A stretch of 64,000 bases of DNA from Mucilaginibacter oryzae (GCF_003148845.1 NZ_QGHA01000004.1:124001-188000), one strand, 5' to 3'. Positions 28,381-36,055 are shown, counted from the stretch's first letter. Notes: generated by a model not told the origin, from the sequence alone. Made by a program: numbers and translations.

Positions 28381-28611
28381 TTAGCCACGCTTCAGGTGCC
28401 TGATATTGTCTGATCCGTTATCGGGTTTGCGGTTATGTTTATTCCATGCATCGATATCAATAAGGCCGGGTTGGGTTTTATAGTGATCGGCGTTGGCTTT
28501 GCAACGCACAATAAATTTACCTCCGGGCGCCTGCTGAATAACGGGGCGGCTGCCGCAAACAATGCACTTTTCAACAAAAATAGAATCCTGAATTTTTATA
28601 AACCTGTTCAT
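28381..28611 (-). CDS. Small Lar-like zinc-ribbon protein
   Basis: This 76-residue protein has a CIVCG pair (about 16-20), a third cysteine at about 37 (VRCKANADHY) and the ending DIDAWNKHN. The CxxCG ... C ... AWN.hN pattern resembles the Lar / restriction-alleviation zinc-ribbon family found on phages and in accessory DNA. The second zinc pair is incomplete (one Cys plus nearby His), so it may not bind zinc in the usual way. The stop is 7 bp from the end of ydcF, convergently placed. Confidence 0.5.
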   Translation of the reverse strand: MNRFIKIQDSIFVEKCIVCGSRPVIQQAPGGKFIVRCKANADHYKTQPGLIDIDAWNKHNRKPDNGSDNIRHLKRG

Positions 28612-28718
28612 AATATAACTAAGGTGCTGTCATTTTATAAAATTACACATACCGGACGGTGGACGTTTTTTTAATGTTTATTTAAGCTTTTTTAACCGGT
28701 TGGTGCATCATTAATTGT

Positions 28719-28913
28719 TCAATTACCCTGATCTGTAAAAGCGTGTAACTGGGCCATAGCACCCACGTCGTCGTAATCGCCTGCAATATCGGTATCAAAA
28801 ATAACGGGTACCGGTTTACGCGCCTGGCCAAAGGCAGTGTTGATGATAATAACGAATAATAAAAGCAGGAATGGCTTACAACTCATTGCTATACAAGGTA
28901 AAAGGCAAAGCAA
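28719..28913 (-). pseudogene. N-terminal remnant of an exported nucleoside hydrolase
   Basis: This 64-residue ORF has a signal peptide (ending near AFGQA) and then PVIFDTDIAGDYDDVGAMAQ, the calcium-binding DxDxxxDD start of inosine-uridine nucleoside hydrolases. It stops after about 25 residues of the mature enzyme, while the family needs about 300. No further nucleoside hydrolase sequence is seen toward lower coordinates, where the Lar-like gene lies. I infer a deletion of the 3' part. Confidence 0.75.
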
Positions 28914-29086
28914 GATAAATAAATGTTATTAACAAATCATAGTTTTATTGCCGATTTATCAATAAATGAACCAATAGTTTAAGAATATTTAGTATTATTA
29001 AACAGCAATGTGAACCGGCGGAACAACCTCCGCTAATTACCTGCCATCAGTTACAGCTTAGCCATCAGAAAGAGATATAAATAGTT

Positions 29087-29935
29087 ATGAAGTTCAGTGT
29101 ATTTAGCCGGTTAGGATATACGGCGCATGCCGCAGGTACTTTGGTGCTCAATATTCATGCGCTTAATACATGGAAGCAATCTGTAATTAACGAGGAATTT
29201 TGGTTAGAACCCTATATTAATTACAACCAGTTTGAATTACCGCAGGGTGAAAAGCGGTTAGTAAGATTTGATGTTAACGAATATATACCTAACATTAGCG
29301 CCACCTATCAGGCTACGGTTGATAATTGTTACGAGGTGAATGATTTTAGCTATGCTACTGAAACACATGTATCGGCGCTTGACAGTTCGGTGTTGCCTTA
29401 CCTTAATCCAAGCCGCTATTGCGAGTCGGATAAGCTGTACCGGATGGCGCACAACATGTTTGGCCATATTTCAAATCCTTTTCAGCAGGTGCTTACGCTT
29501 ACCGGGTGGATCAACAAAAATGTGCAGTACCTCAGCGGTTCAACCAACTCGCAAACCTCAGCCTTTAACACCGTTACCGAACAGGCAGGTGTATGCCGCG
29601 ATTTTGCACACCTGGGGATTGCCCTTTGCCGCGCTCTTACTATTCCGGCACGATATTTTACCGGCTACGCCTACCAGCTTTACCCTGCCGATTTTCATGC
29701 TTGTTTTGAAGCTTTTTTAAACGGCAAATGGGTGTTGTTTGATGCCACCGGACTGGTACCTCTTAACGGTTTTGTTAAAATAGCCACAGGTTTTGACGCT
29801 GCCGACTCGGCAGTGGCGAATATTTTTGGCGATGTGATGTTTAACAGTATGGAGGTAAGCTGCGAACTGGCTGACACCTGTTTCGAGCCATTTTTTTACA
29901 AACAAGATGAGTTTTTGGGCATCACTTACCTGTAG
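29087..29935 (+). CDS. Transglutaminase-like cysteine protease
   Basis: This 282-residue protein starts with an N-terminal beta domain of the bacterial transglutaminase N type (about 1-120) followed by the catalytic domain. The nucleophile is in QAGVCRDFAHLGIALCRALT (about residues 167-186), the histidine in YPADFHACFEAFLNGKWVLF and the aspartate in FDATG, in the order Cys-His-Asp. No signal peptide is seen, so it is probably cytoplasmic and may be a protease or peptide-modifying enzyme. It is alone on its strand. Confidence 0.86.
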   Translation: MKFSVFSRLGYTAHAAGTLVLNIHALNTWKQSVINEEFWLEPYINYNQFELPQGEKRLVRFDVNEYIPNISATYQATVDNCYEVNDFSYATETHVSALDSSVLPYLNPSRYCESDKLYRMAHNMFGHISNPFQQVLTLTGWINKNVQYLSGSTNSQTSAFNTVTEQAGVCRDFAHLGIALCRALTIPARYFTGYAYQLYPADFHACFEAFLNGKWVLFDATGLVPLNGFVKIATGFDAADSAVANIFGDVMFNSMEVSCELADTCFEPFFYKQDEFLGITYL

Positions 29936-29941
29936 GCCGGT

Positions 29942-30349
29942 TTAACGTTTTTTGGTTGATTTTAACGGTGCCGATTTTCTGTCCTGCCTGGCAGCATAGA
30001 TCCAGTTTATCCCTAAAACCGTTATACAGATCACTAAGCCAAAAAATTCGCGTACTTCCTCAACCCATGGCTTTTCAGCTTTCATGGTTTGTACAAGGCT
30101 TTCCGCATGATGAAACTTAAACCAGTCGATGAGCCCGTTACTATCGAAAACTTTATAGATAGCATACCCCGAAAATATAACTATACCAACACCGTAACCT
30201 ATAGGGTAAAACTCTTTTTTGGTGGCCAGGTAACAAAACCAGGCGCAGTACAGGTAAATAGGGATCCATAAGTAAGGGTCGGGGTCATTGTATTGCAGGC
30301 CTGCAAAAATGATAAAAAGCACAACCCAAACAATGTTGAAGATCTTCAT
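29942..30349 (-). CDS. TMEM220-family membrane protein
   Basis: This 135-residue protein has four hydrophobic segments. The N-terminal FAGLQYNDPDPYLWIPIYLY matches the conserved start of the transmembrane-220 family (QYNDPDP..W...Y). The function of this family is unknown. The stop is 6 bp from the transglutaminase stop, convergently placed. Confidence 0.8.
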   Translation of the reverse strand: MKIFNIVWVVLFIIFAGLQYNDPDPYLWIPIYLYCAWFCYLATKKEFYPIGYGVGIVIFSGYAIYKVFDSNGLIDWFKFHHAESLVQTMKAEKPWVEEVREFFGLVICITVLGINWIYAARQDRKSAPLKSTKKR

Positions 30350-30472
30350 AAGTGATAGTGTAGTTTAAACCGGTTTTTGATGACTTACAAGCAGCGTAAG
30401 CATGGTTAAATATAATAATTTACTTTTTCTGTTTTCAAAGTATCTGCCGATGTCCGTTTAACTGGTTTGTTT

Positions 30473-30946
30473 TTATAGTTCGATATAGCTCACCCGATCT
30501 ATAGTGGCCCGGTATTGGTTCAGGTGGCCTTTATCTTTTACATCAACTATGCCGCGGATGATAACCGGGCGGTTATTGATTTGTACAAACTCCCCGCTGT
30601 TGTAAGTAAAAAGCCCCGTTTGTGTACCGGGAATGTACAGGGGGCAATCCTGGCTAAAGTCAACCCATAAAGCGCTGGCGTTTGAATGATCGGCAAAAAG
30701 TTCGCCGTTAAATAAAGCCGACTGCTCAAATCCCTCCCTGTATTTCCCTGAAACCTCGACATATTGATGCTGGTATTTTTCTGCATGATTCACCAGTTCG
30801 GCAAAGGATACCTTTTTGTAGTTAGTACCCGCGTTGCAGTTGCTTTGAAAAGCCTGTTTGTTTTTTTGGCACGATGTAAGCGCTGCCAATACGGGTAAAA
30901 TCCCGATCAGCAGATTGCCATACCTTGAAACACAGGATATAGTCAT
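30473..30946 (-). CDS. Lipoprotein of unknown function
   Basis: This 157-residue protein has a hydrophobic N-terminus and a lipobox AALTSC at about 26, so it should be lipidated and exported. The mature part is mainly short beta strands, with YVEVSGKYREGFEQSALFN and RPVIIRGIVDVKDKGHLN. It looks like a small OB-type fold, but I do not recognise a family. It has two more cysteines (NCNAG and QDCPLY), which may form a disulfide. Confidence 0.65.
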   Translation of the reverse strand: MTISCVSRYGNLLIGILPVLAALTSCQKNKQAFQSNCNAGTNYKKVSFAELVNHAEKYQHQYVEVSGKYREGFEQSALFNGELFADHSNASALWVDFSQDCPLYIPGTQTGLFTYNSGEFVQINNRPVIIRGIVDVKDKGHLNQYRATIDRVSYIEL

Positions 30947-31027
30947 TTTACTAAATTAATTTGAGCCTTTAAGTTAGTGAAAATAGCGCTTAATTAACAG
31001 TATAACAGATATTTTACTTAAACATAT

Positions 31028-31834
31028 TTATTTTATTATACCTGCAAAACGTTGATAAAAAGCTGTCGGACTATCGGCATGCTTGGGCTCGTATTTACCG
31101 GCGATGATGGGAATGTAGATCACCCTGCGGCGGCTTTCTTCGCCGGTTACCAATGATTGGGCTACGCGGTGCCACAGGCGGCCATCGTGTATGGTGAGGT
31201 CGCCCGCGGTGGGGGTAATGGCAATCTCATTTTCATCGGTATCGTGATCCAGGAAATACTTTTTACGGAATAGTAGCTGATACAGGTTTTGTTTATGGGT
31301 ACCAGGCAAAATCCTTAAACCGCCGTTTTCAGGCTTCAGGGTGCTCAGGTGGATGCCTACATTCAGCATCGGGTTCAGCTTTTGCCCGTGGAAAATATCG
31401 CGCAACCCATCGGTATGCCAGCCCATTTTGGTAAAGCTGCTGTTAGGGCCGTTTACGTAGTGGTTAAAAACCATCCCGTCTTTTTCATCGGTGCCGAGCC
31501 TCGCGCCATCTCCAACAAGGCTTAACAGGATCTGAAAACGCGGATCTTTCGAAAATTCATCAAGCGTACTGCTATGCTTGTTGATAAAAGCGAAGCGTTG
31601 TACTATGGGCGCTCCGTCAAGGTCTTTCCCGTACTTGATGGGTACGCCATTCACTTTTTCGGTTTTTTCACTGATCCATTTTTGCTCCACCTTTTTAGAC
31701 GCCTCGATAATATCATTTACCGTTTCGGGCTTGATGAAATTTTTAAAGTGGATGTAACCGTTTTGATTGAAAAAAGCTTGCTGTTGGGGTGTGATTGTTG
31801 AGCCTAAGGTGAATTTTTGATATGACGATGCCAT
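31028..31834 (-). CDS. Phytanoyl-CoA dioxygenase (PhyH) family protein
   Basis: This 268-residue protein is a non-heme Fe(II)/2-oxoglutarate dioxygenase of the PhyH family, acting in the cytoplasm. Iron ligands are H140 and D142 in GWHTDGLRD and H222 in GRLWHRVAQS; an arginine near 236 (ESRRRVIY) is placed to bind 2-oxoglutarate. Family substrates vary widely, so the reaction is unknown. Its long leader (about 200 nt) contains a 15-codon ORF ending in cysteine codons, and its promoter has the TCTAY-N7-GTAGA inverted repeat shared with nearby genes. These suggest sulfur control and perhaps a role in using an organic sulfur compound, which is inference. Confidence 0.85.
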   Translation of the reverse strand: MASSYQKFTLGSTITPQQQAFFNQNGYIHFKNFIKPETVNDIIEASKKVEQKWISEKTEKVNGVPIKYGKDLDGAPIVQRFAFINKHSSTLDEFSKDPRFQILLSLVGDGARLGTDEKDGMVFNHYVNGPNSSFTKMGWHTDGLRDIFHGQKLNPMLNVGIHLSTLKPENGGLRILPGTHKQNLYQLLFRKKYFLDHDTDENEIAITPTAGDLTIHDGRLWHRVAQSLVTGEESRRRVIYIPIIAGKYEPKHADSPTAFYQRFAGIIK

Positions 31835-31906
31835 AAAACAGAATGATTAAAGTACCTGGAAAATGAGTTAAGAAAGTTTTTGGATTGCCCGCATGGGACG
31901 AGTGGA

Positions 31907-31920
31907 GGACAATAGTCCTG
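31907..31920 (-). promoter_or_regulatory. Hairpin downstream of the poly-Cys leader ORF
   Basis: AGGAC and GTCCT pair around an ATAA-like four-base loop. It begins 10 nt after the stop of the poly-cysteine leader ORF in the PhyH leader, a position where ribosome stalling could affect folding. Confidence 0.4.
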
Positions 31921-31930
31921 AAAGTGGAAA

Positions 31931-31978
31931 TTAACAACAACAGCTACACATCTCCCTTGTTAACAAAGGCATTCGCAT
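31931..31978 (-). CDS. Poly-cysteine leader peptide before the PhyH gene
   Basis: This 15-residue ORF encodes MRMPLLTREMCSCCC and then stops. Four of its last five residues are cysteine, and the ORF lies in the middle of the dioxygenase leader, about 100 nt before its start codon. Two similar leader ORFs lie at 32978-33037 and 36140-36250. Polycysteine upstream ORFs are known to act as cysteine-responsive attenuators in mycobacteria. I infer the same role here. Translation has not been shown. Confidence 0.65.
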   Translation of the reverse strand: MRMPLLTREMCSCCC

Positions 31979-32025
31979 TCGGGATGCAAGCGATATGTGG
32001 TGGTAATTGTTCAATGTATATTAAA

Positions 32026-32042
32026 TCTATCTTTTTAGTAGA
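32026..32042 (-). promoter_or_regulatory. Operator-like inverted repeat (site b)
   Basis: This is TCTAT-N7-GTAGA in the 17-bp layout shared by sites at 32917-32933 and 35221-35237. It lies just downstream of the PhyH -7 box, over the expected transcription start, a place suited to repression. The binding protein is unknown. Confidence 0.55.
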
Positions 32043-32048
32043 TTAATA

Positions 32049-32079
32049 CAAATGTAAAGAAAATGTTAATCGCACCAAA
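32049..32079 (-). promoter_or_regulatory. Promoter of the PhyH gene
   Basis: On the minus strand TTTG (32076-32079), a 19-bp spacer and TACATTTG (32049-32056) match the Bacteroidota consensus TTTG-N19-TAnnTTTG exactly. This predicts a leader of about 200 nt. Confidence 0.7.
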
Positions 32080-32097
32080 TTTTTCTAAAAATATTTT

Positions 32098-32874
32098 TTA
32101 GCGCTTGTACAGATTAGCCGCTATACGCTCAACAAATGCTTTGGGAATATGCCGTGCGCCAAATGCCGAAAACACGTTTAACAGGCCTGGTATTATTTCC
32201 GCTTTTTTGTGAAACATGCCTTTCAACGCGGTTCCGGCTACTTCTCCGGCATCCATGTTAAATTTTGCCGCCAGATCCGCAACAGCCTCCATGCCCGCGC
32301 GTTTGATAAAACCGGTATCGGTAGGACCGGGGCTTAAGCAGCTTACTGATACCGATGTGTCTTTTAACTCTAACCGTAACGCCCTGCTGAATGACAATAC
32401 AAAAGCCTTGGTGGCAGCGTAAACAGCCAGTGTTGGCACAGCCTGGTAAGCCGCAGTACTGGCTACATTGAGGATATAAGCCTGCTTCTGTGTTTTTAAC
32501 AAGGGTATAAAAAGGTGCGAAAGTTCAATAAGCGCGTTCATGTTCACCTGCATCATACCGGTTTGCGCTTGAAGATCCAGTTGTTCAAAATCGCCCCAAA
32601 GGCCATGACCGGCATTATTAATTAAAATGGATACCGGAACGGCGAGTTGAGCAGCCCGGTTGTATACTGTTGAAGCCGCGTTATCAAGCGAAAGATCGGC
32701 GGCGAGGTATTCAACCTTAATTTTATATTCGGCAAGCAGTTGCCGGGCCAGGTCACGCAGGTCGGTTTCTGAGCGGGAAACCAGCAATAAATTATAACCT
32801 TTTTGCGCAAGTTGTAATGCCATGGCCCGGCCTATGCCTTTGCCTGCGCCGGTTATTAAAGCGTATCCTTCCAT
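32098..32874 (-). CDS. SDR family oxidoreductase
   Basis: This 258-residue classical short-chain dehydrogenase/reductase has the NAD(P)-binding TGAGKGIGRAMA (about 7-18), NNAGHG (about 87-92), the catalytic serine in NVASTAAY and the YxxxK pair in YAATKAF. The N-terminal arginine after the second strand (SRSETD) suggests NADPH. The substrate is unknown. Its promoter region is shared with the divergent secreted-protein gene and includes the TCTAC-N7-GTAGA inverted repeat, so it could belong to the same regulon. Only about 18 nt of leader is expected, so it has no room for a leader ORF. Confidence 0.9.
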   Translation of the reverse strand: MEGYALITGAGKGIGRAMALQLAQKGYNLLLVSRSETDLRDLARQLLAEYKIKVEYLAADLSLDNAASTVYNRAAQLAVPVSILINNAGHGLWGDFEQLDLQAQTGMMQVNMNALIELSHLFIPLLKTQKQAYILNVASTAAYQAVPTLAVYAATKAFVLSFSRALRLELKDTSVSVSCLSPGPTDTGFIKRAGMEAVADLAAKFNMDAGEVAGTALKGMFHKKAEIIPGLLNVFSAFGARHIPKAFVERIAANLYKR

Positions 32875-32916
32875 CGGTTTCAGATATTAACGAGTTGCAA
32901 GTTTAAATAAAAATAA

Positions 32917-32933
32917 TCTACTAATATTGTAGA
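32917..32933. promoter_or_regulatory. Operator-like inverted repeat (site a)
   Basis: A perfect 5-bp inverted repeat TCTAC-N7-GTAGA lies between two divergent genes. It overlaps the expected -33 position of the plus-strand promoter. Read on the minus strand it continues as TAGTAGATTATT, identical to site c. Confidence 0.55.
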
Positions 32934-32949
32934 CTATTTAAATTGTTTT

Positions 32950-32957
32950 TACGTTTG
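32950..32957 (+). promoter_or_regulatory. -7 box for the secreted-protein gene
   Basis: TACGTTTG fits TAnnTTTG. An upstream TTG at 32927-32929, 20 bp away, lies inside the operator-like repeat. Transcription from here would include the poly-cysteine leader ORF. Confidence 0.55.
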
Positions 32958-32977
32958 TAGCGATATAACAAAACATA

Positions 32978-33037
32978 ATGCTCCGTTTTCAACTTTTAAG
33001 CTGTAGCCCGCCAGGGTGTTGTTGTTGCCGATGCTGA
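32978..33037 (+). CDS. Poly-cysteine leader peptide before the secreted-protein gene
   Basis: The ORF encodes MLRFQLLSCSPPGCCCCRC (19 residues, six Cys, four consecutive) and then TGA. It begins about 20 nt after the predicted promoter and ends 54 nt before the next gene. Its Cys codons (TGTTGTTGTTG at 33017-33027) can pair with CAACAATAACA at 33065-33075, upstream of the next start codon. A ribosome stalled for lack of charged tRNA-Cys would cover this arm. Regulation by stalling is inferred. Confidence 0.7.
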   Translation: MLRFQLLSCSPPGCCCCRC

Positions 33038-33091
33038 TAAATAAGCGCGTTAAGCTCTATCATACAACAATAACAGTTTAAAAATTTTACC

Positions 33092-34231
33092 ATGAAAACC
33101 TTTAACATAAAGTATCAATTTACTGCATATACCATAGTAGGTTTTATTTTCTTTGCCTCTACAGGCTCCGCACAGCTATCGGCTTCGCTAAAGATCAAAA
33201 ATAAGCTGCCCGATACACTACTGCGTATTATCGATGATAATTACACCGCCGCCATCACTTCCCCCAAAACTGATAAAAAACTAAGCGCCGAAAGCATATC
33301 AAGCTTTGAAAGTAACATAGAAAGCCAGCTGGATACCCGTGTCGGTCGTGAGAAATTACTGGAGTATTTGAAGGATTTAAGCGATAACAATAGCGATGAG
33401 CTTGCCTACAACCAGGCAAAAGCGCAGGGCTATTATAAACTTGCCGGTCTGTTCGCTAAGCTGCGGTTGTATCCTTTGGCCATGAAGTGTTTTTTTAAAA
33501 CGATGGGTTATAAGCAGAAGGCACAACATAAGCCCGATTCGGTAATGGCGGCTCAAACCGGTTTAGGGTTTAACCGATTTGCGCTAACCATCAACGCGGT
33601 CGACGACTCCGTATTTGTAAACAGCCCTGTACAGCTTAAGGAGAAGAAGGAAAAGAAAAGCAAATCCATTACTTATAACCGTATCCTCAATACATTTAAT
33701 GATGGTAAAAAAGCCGCTGCCTATGCCTTGTTGTTTCATGTTAAGCAACCCAAACCAGGCAAGCCAACGGTATTTGTGAGGGCTAATACGGGGCATACTT
33801 TTATCACCCTCATCAAATACAATACCGATTCAACTTCGGTTTCCGTTTCATTCGGGTTTTATCCCGTAAAGGATAATATATTTTCGGCCACCCCCTGGGA
33901 ACCGGAAACTACCGGCGGCTTTAAAAATGATTCGGACCATCACTGGGACGAGGTGATGGGTAAGTTTATCTCTGAACGGAAATTTCAACGCATCCTGAAA
34001 TTAACCCAACGTTACGAAGGCTTGGAATATCACTTATCCAAAAATAACTGTACTGATTTTGCCTTGCAGGCGGCCTCGTTCGCGGGGTTTGGTGTTACCA
34101 ATTCTAAAGGTTCGTGGCCGTTGGGGAGTGGTAATAACCCCGGAATTACCGGGCAAAGCATTATAGCGGGCGCGGTTTATGATGATGATAACGACGATCT
34201 GTTCATCAATTATGATGAGGCTGTTAAGTAA
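33092..34231 (+). CDS. Secreted protein, possible permuted papain-like hydrolase
   Basis: I do not recognise this family firmly. The 379-residue protein has a signal peptide ending near STGSAQ (about 28). The C-terminal half has ANTGHTFITLIKYNTD (about 235-250) and, later, LSKNNCTDFALQAASFAG (about 325-345). A histidine in a strand followed by a cysteine at a helix start is the order seen in permuted NlpC/P60 or papain-like enzymes, so a peptidase or amidase is possible. It is preceded by a poly-cysteine leader ORF and an operator-like repeat, so it may be made under sulfur or cysteine limitation. Confidence 0.6.
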   Translation: MKTFNIKYQFTAYTIVGFIFFASTGSAQLSASLKIKNKLPDTLLRIIDDNYTAAITSPKTDKKLSAESISSFESNIESQLDTRVGREKLLEYLKDLSDNNSDELAYNQAKAQGYYKLAGLFAKLRLYPLAMKCFFKTMGYKQKAQHKPDSVMAAQTGLGFNRFALTINAVDDSVFVNSPVQLKEKKEKKSKSITYNRILNTFNDGKKAAAYALLFHVKQPKPGKPTVFVRANTGHTFITLIKYNTDSTSVSVSFGFYPVKDNIFSATPWEPETTGGFKNDSDHHWDEVMGKFISERKFQRILKLTQRYEGLEYHLSKNNCTDFALQAASFAGFGVTNSKGSWPLGSGNNPGITGQSIIAGAVYDDDNDDLFINYDEAVK

Positions 34232-34267
34232 GCGGTTCCGTTTAGATCATACCTTCCGTCAATCAAC

Positions 34268-35068
34268 TCATGATGCCTTTACCTCCATTTGATCATTCAC
34301 GCTAAAATATTTCTTTTGATTTTCCTGTAGTAATTCAATCACTTTTAGCGGGTTTTTCCATTCAAATAAATGAATAAGCCAAACGGTAAACTTCAGGAAG
34401 CCGGTTTGGTTAACCAGGCTTTTGCCTATGGCCAAAACGTTCTGGTCGCGGGTTTTGATCTCTGTCGGCCTTTCGGCAACGGTTTTGGCATAAAGCTCTT
34501 CGGCAAAGCACCATGCCCCATCGCGGGCGTTATCAATGCTGAATTGAATGAGTACCGAATTACTGTTGCCCGCGTGCAGGCCTAACAACGAAAGCAGGGG
34601 CGATGACCGGTCAATTTCGCTCAATACCTGGTAGGTTAGTGAGGATATAATGGTATTGATCATGTTAAAATCATTATGCAGTTCCTGCAAGGGCTTATCG
34701 CCCGAAACTTCAACGGCGGCTATGCCCAGGTCAAGATTAATGTGGGCATTCATACCCAGCAGCAGGTGCTGTAAAATTAAAACCGATGATTTTTTGGTCA
34801 TTTCGAAAGCCAGTTTCCAGCTGTAGGATGGTTCGGCGCCTTGCTGCCATTGAGTGTAAGCCTCGAGGTAACGGTTGGCGAAGATCACATCGAGTTGCTC
34901 CATTCGCGGCCCGTTTTGGAACTGGCCGTTCCTGATGCCATCGCGCACGCTGGCGGTTACTTTGTAGTATAATACGGCAAAGTAGCCGAGGCGGCTGTTG
35001 TTTTTCTTGCTATCGTCAATAATCGCCTGTAAGGCTGTTATTACTTCGTCAATGGTTTTTGCCTGCAT
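34268..35068 (-). CDS. DUF5995 family protein
   Basis: This 266-residue cytoplasmic, helical protein matches the DUF5995 pattern: LGYFAVLYYKVTASVRDGIR, FQNGPRMEQLDVIFANRYLE and later LLLGMNAHINLDLGIAAVEV. The family's function is unknown; the conserved histidines and aspartates in NAHINLDLG hint at metal binding. It converges on the secreted-protein gene, and no poly-cysteine leader ORF is seen in its own 5' region. Confidence 0.75.
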   Translation of the reverse strand: MQAKTIDEVITALQAIIDDSKKNNSRLGYFAVLYYKVTASVRDGIRNGQFQNGPRMEQLDVIFANRYLEAYTQWQQGAEPSYSWKLAFEMTKKSSVLILQHLLLGMNAHINLDLGIAAVEVSGDKPLQELHNDFNMINTIISSLTYQVLSEIDRSSPLLSLLGLHAGNSNSVLIQFSIDNARDGAWCFAEELYAKTVAERPTEIKTRDQNVLAIGKSLVNQTGFLKFTVWLIHLFEWKNPLKVIELLQENQKKYFSVNDQMEVKAS

Positions 35069-35220
35069 AAGGTAGGGTTTAATTGGTTAGTTAAGGCGCT
35101 GTAAAATAACTAAATATAAATTGTGTCACAAGCTGCGCGATGTTTAAATAATTAAATCTGCAATAGGCTTTTCAGTAATCAGAATGTCATTTGAAGAAAA
35201 ATATAATTAAATCTATAATA

Positions 35221-35237
35221 TCTATGTAAATAGTAGA
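35221..35237 (+). promoter_or_regulatory. Operator-like inverted repeat (site c)
   Basis: TCTAT-N7-GTAGA is present and continues as TTATT, like the other two sites. It overlaps the -33 region of the promoter that drives the SAM riboswitch operon, so a bound repressor would block it. Confidence 0.55.
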
Positions 35238-35246
35238 TTATTTGTT

Positions 35247-35254
35247 TACATTTG
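35247..35254 (+). promoter_or_regulatory. -7 box for the SAM riboswitch operon
   Basis: TACATTTG fits TAnnTTTG and lies about 25 bp upstream of the riboswitch, so transcription should begin just before the aptamer. Confidence 0.6.
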
Positions 35255-35280
35255 CATCATCAAATGGTTCTTTAATATTT

Positions 35281-35393
35281 TAATTATCAAGAAAGACTGA
35301 GGGAAAGGCCCTGTGATGTCTTAGCAACCTGTAAGCCCATTGTTATAAAGGTGCTAATTCCTGTCTGCCGTTTACATGGCAGAGAAGATAATA
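35281..35393 (+). ncRNA. SAM riboswitch (SAM-I class)
   Basis: The conserved SAM-I sequence is visible: TTATCAAGAAAGACTGAGGG, GGCCCTGTGATGTC, TTAGCAACC, then AAGGTGCTAATTCC. Helix P1 is formed by ATTATC (35283-35288) and GATAAT (35387-35392), P4 by TCTGCC and GGCAGA. SAM-I riboswitches sense S-adenosylmethionine and normally switch off sulfur and methionine genes. It heads the TlpA/SusC/SusD operon. Confidence 0.92.
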
Positions 35394-35449
35394 AAAGTAA
35401 ATAGTGCATGATTTACATACCGTGCATCTTCCTTTTCTTCTCTGTTTTT
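35380..35449 (+). terminator. Terminator-like hairpin overlapping the riboswitch P1/P4 arms
   Basis: CAGAGAAGA (35380-35388) pairs with TCTTCTCTG (35436-35444) over 9 bp, and AAA(A)G with CTTT continues the helix after a bulge. TTTTT follows. The 5' arm uses the 3' strands of P4 and P1, so the hairpin and the aptamer cannot coexist. As drawn, SAM binding would prevent this hairpin, opposite to usual SAM-I logic. This is a pairing observation only. Confidence 0.5.
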
Positions 35450-35485
35450 CCTGGTAATTAAGTGTTGAGGTTAATATGTATAACA

Positions 35486-36055
35486 ATGAATACTAAACAT
35501 CTGCTTTTTACTTTTTCTTTGGTTGCAGTTGCCGCGTTCGCATCGGCCCAGACAAAAACAGTTGCTAACCCCGCCGATGCCAACAAGGGGTACATTGTAA
35601 AAGTTGGCGATACGGCCCCTGCCGATTTTGAGCTGGCTTTAACCGATGGCACCAAAACATCGCTGCAGCAATTGCGCGGCAAAGTGGTGATATTGCAATT
35701 TACGGCAAGCTGGTGCAGCGTATGCCGCGAAGAAATGCCCCATCTGGAAAGCGACGTATGGCAGCCTTATAAAGATAAGGGCCTGGTATTAATAGGCGTT
35801 GACCGCGATGAACCGCTGGAGAAAGTGAAAGGTTTCCAGCAACAAATGAACATCAGCTATCCGCTGGCGCTTGATCCCGGCGCCGATATTTTCGGGCGTT
35901 TTGCCAATAAAAAAAGCGGCGTAACCCGCAACGTGGTCATTGACAGGGATGGCAAAATAGTTTACCTCACCCGCCTGTATGATAAGCAGGAATTTGCATC
36001 GATGCTGAAAGCCGTTGATGCCCTGGTAAACAGTAAAACCGCATCACTAAACTAA
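35486..36055 (+). CDS. Periplasmic TlpA-like thioredoxin-fold protein
   Basis: This 189-residue exported protein has a signal peptide (ending near FASAQ) and a TlpA/ResA thioredoxin fold with the active-site motif C77-S-V-C80 in TASWCSVCREEMPH. The middle residues SV are unlike the CGPC or CPPC of typical thioredoxins, so its redox potential may differ. It likely acts as a thiol-disulfide reductase or peroxiredoxin-like enzyme in the periplasm. An upstream GTG at 35462 is less likely than the ATG at 35486. It is the first gene of the SAM riboswitch operon, ahead of SusC/SusD. Confidence 0.88.
   Translation: MNTKHLLFTFSLVAVAAFASAQTKTVANPADANKGYIVKVGDTAPADFELALTDGTKTSLQQLRGKVVILQFTASWCSVCREEMPHLESDVWQPYKDKGLVLIGVDRDEPLEKVKGFQQQMNISYPLALDPGADIFGRFANKKSGVTRNVVIDRDGKIVYLTRLYDKQEFASMLKAVDALVNSKTASLN

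Noticed and set aside
31743..31940. 65-codon minus-strand ORF overlapping the PhyH start and leader
   Set aside because: It is out of frame with PhyH and covers its first codons. The poly-cysteine ORF is in another frame and is better placed.
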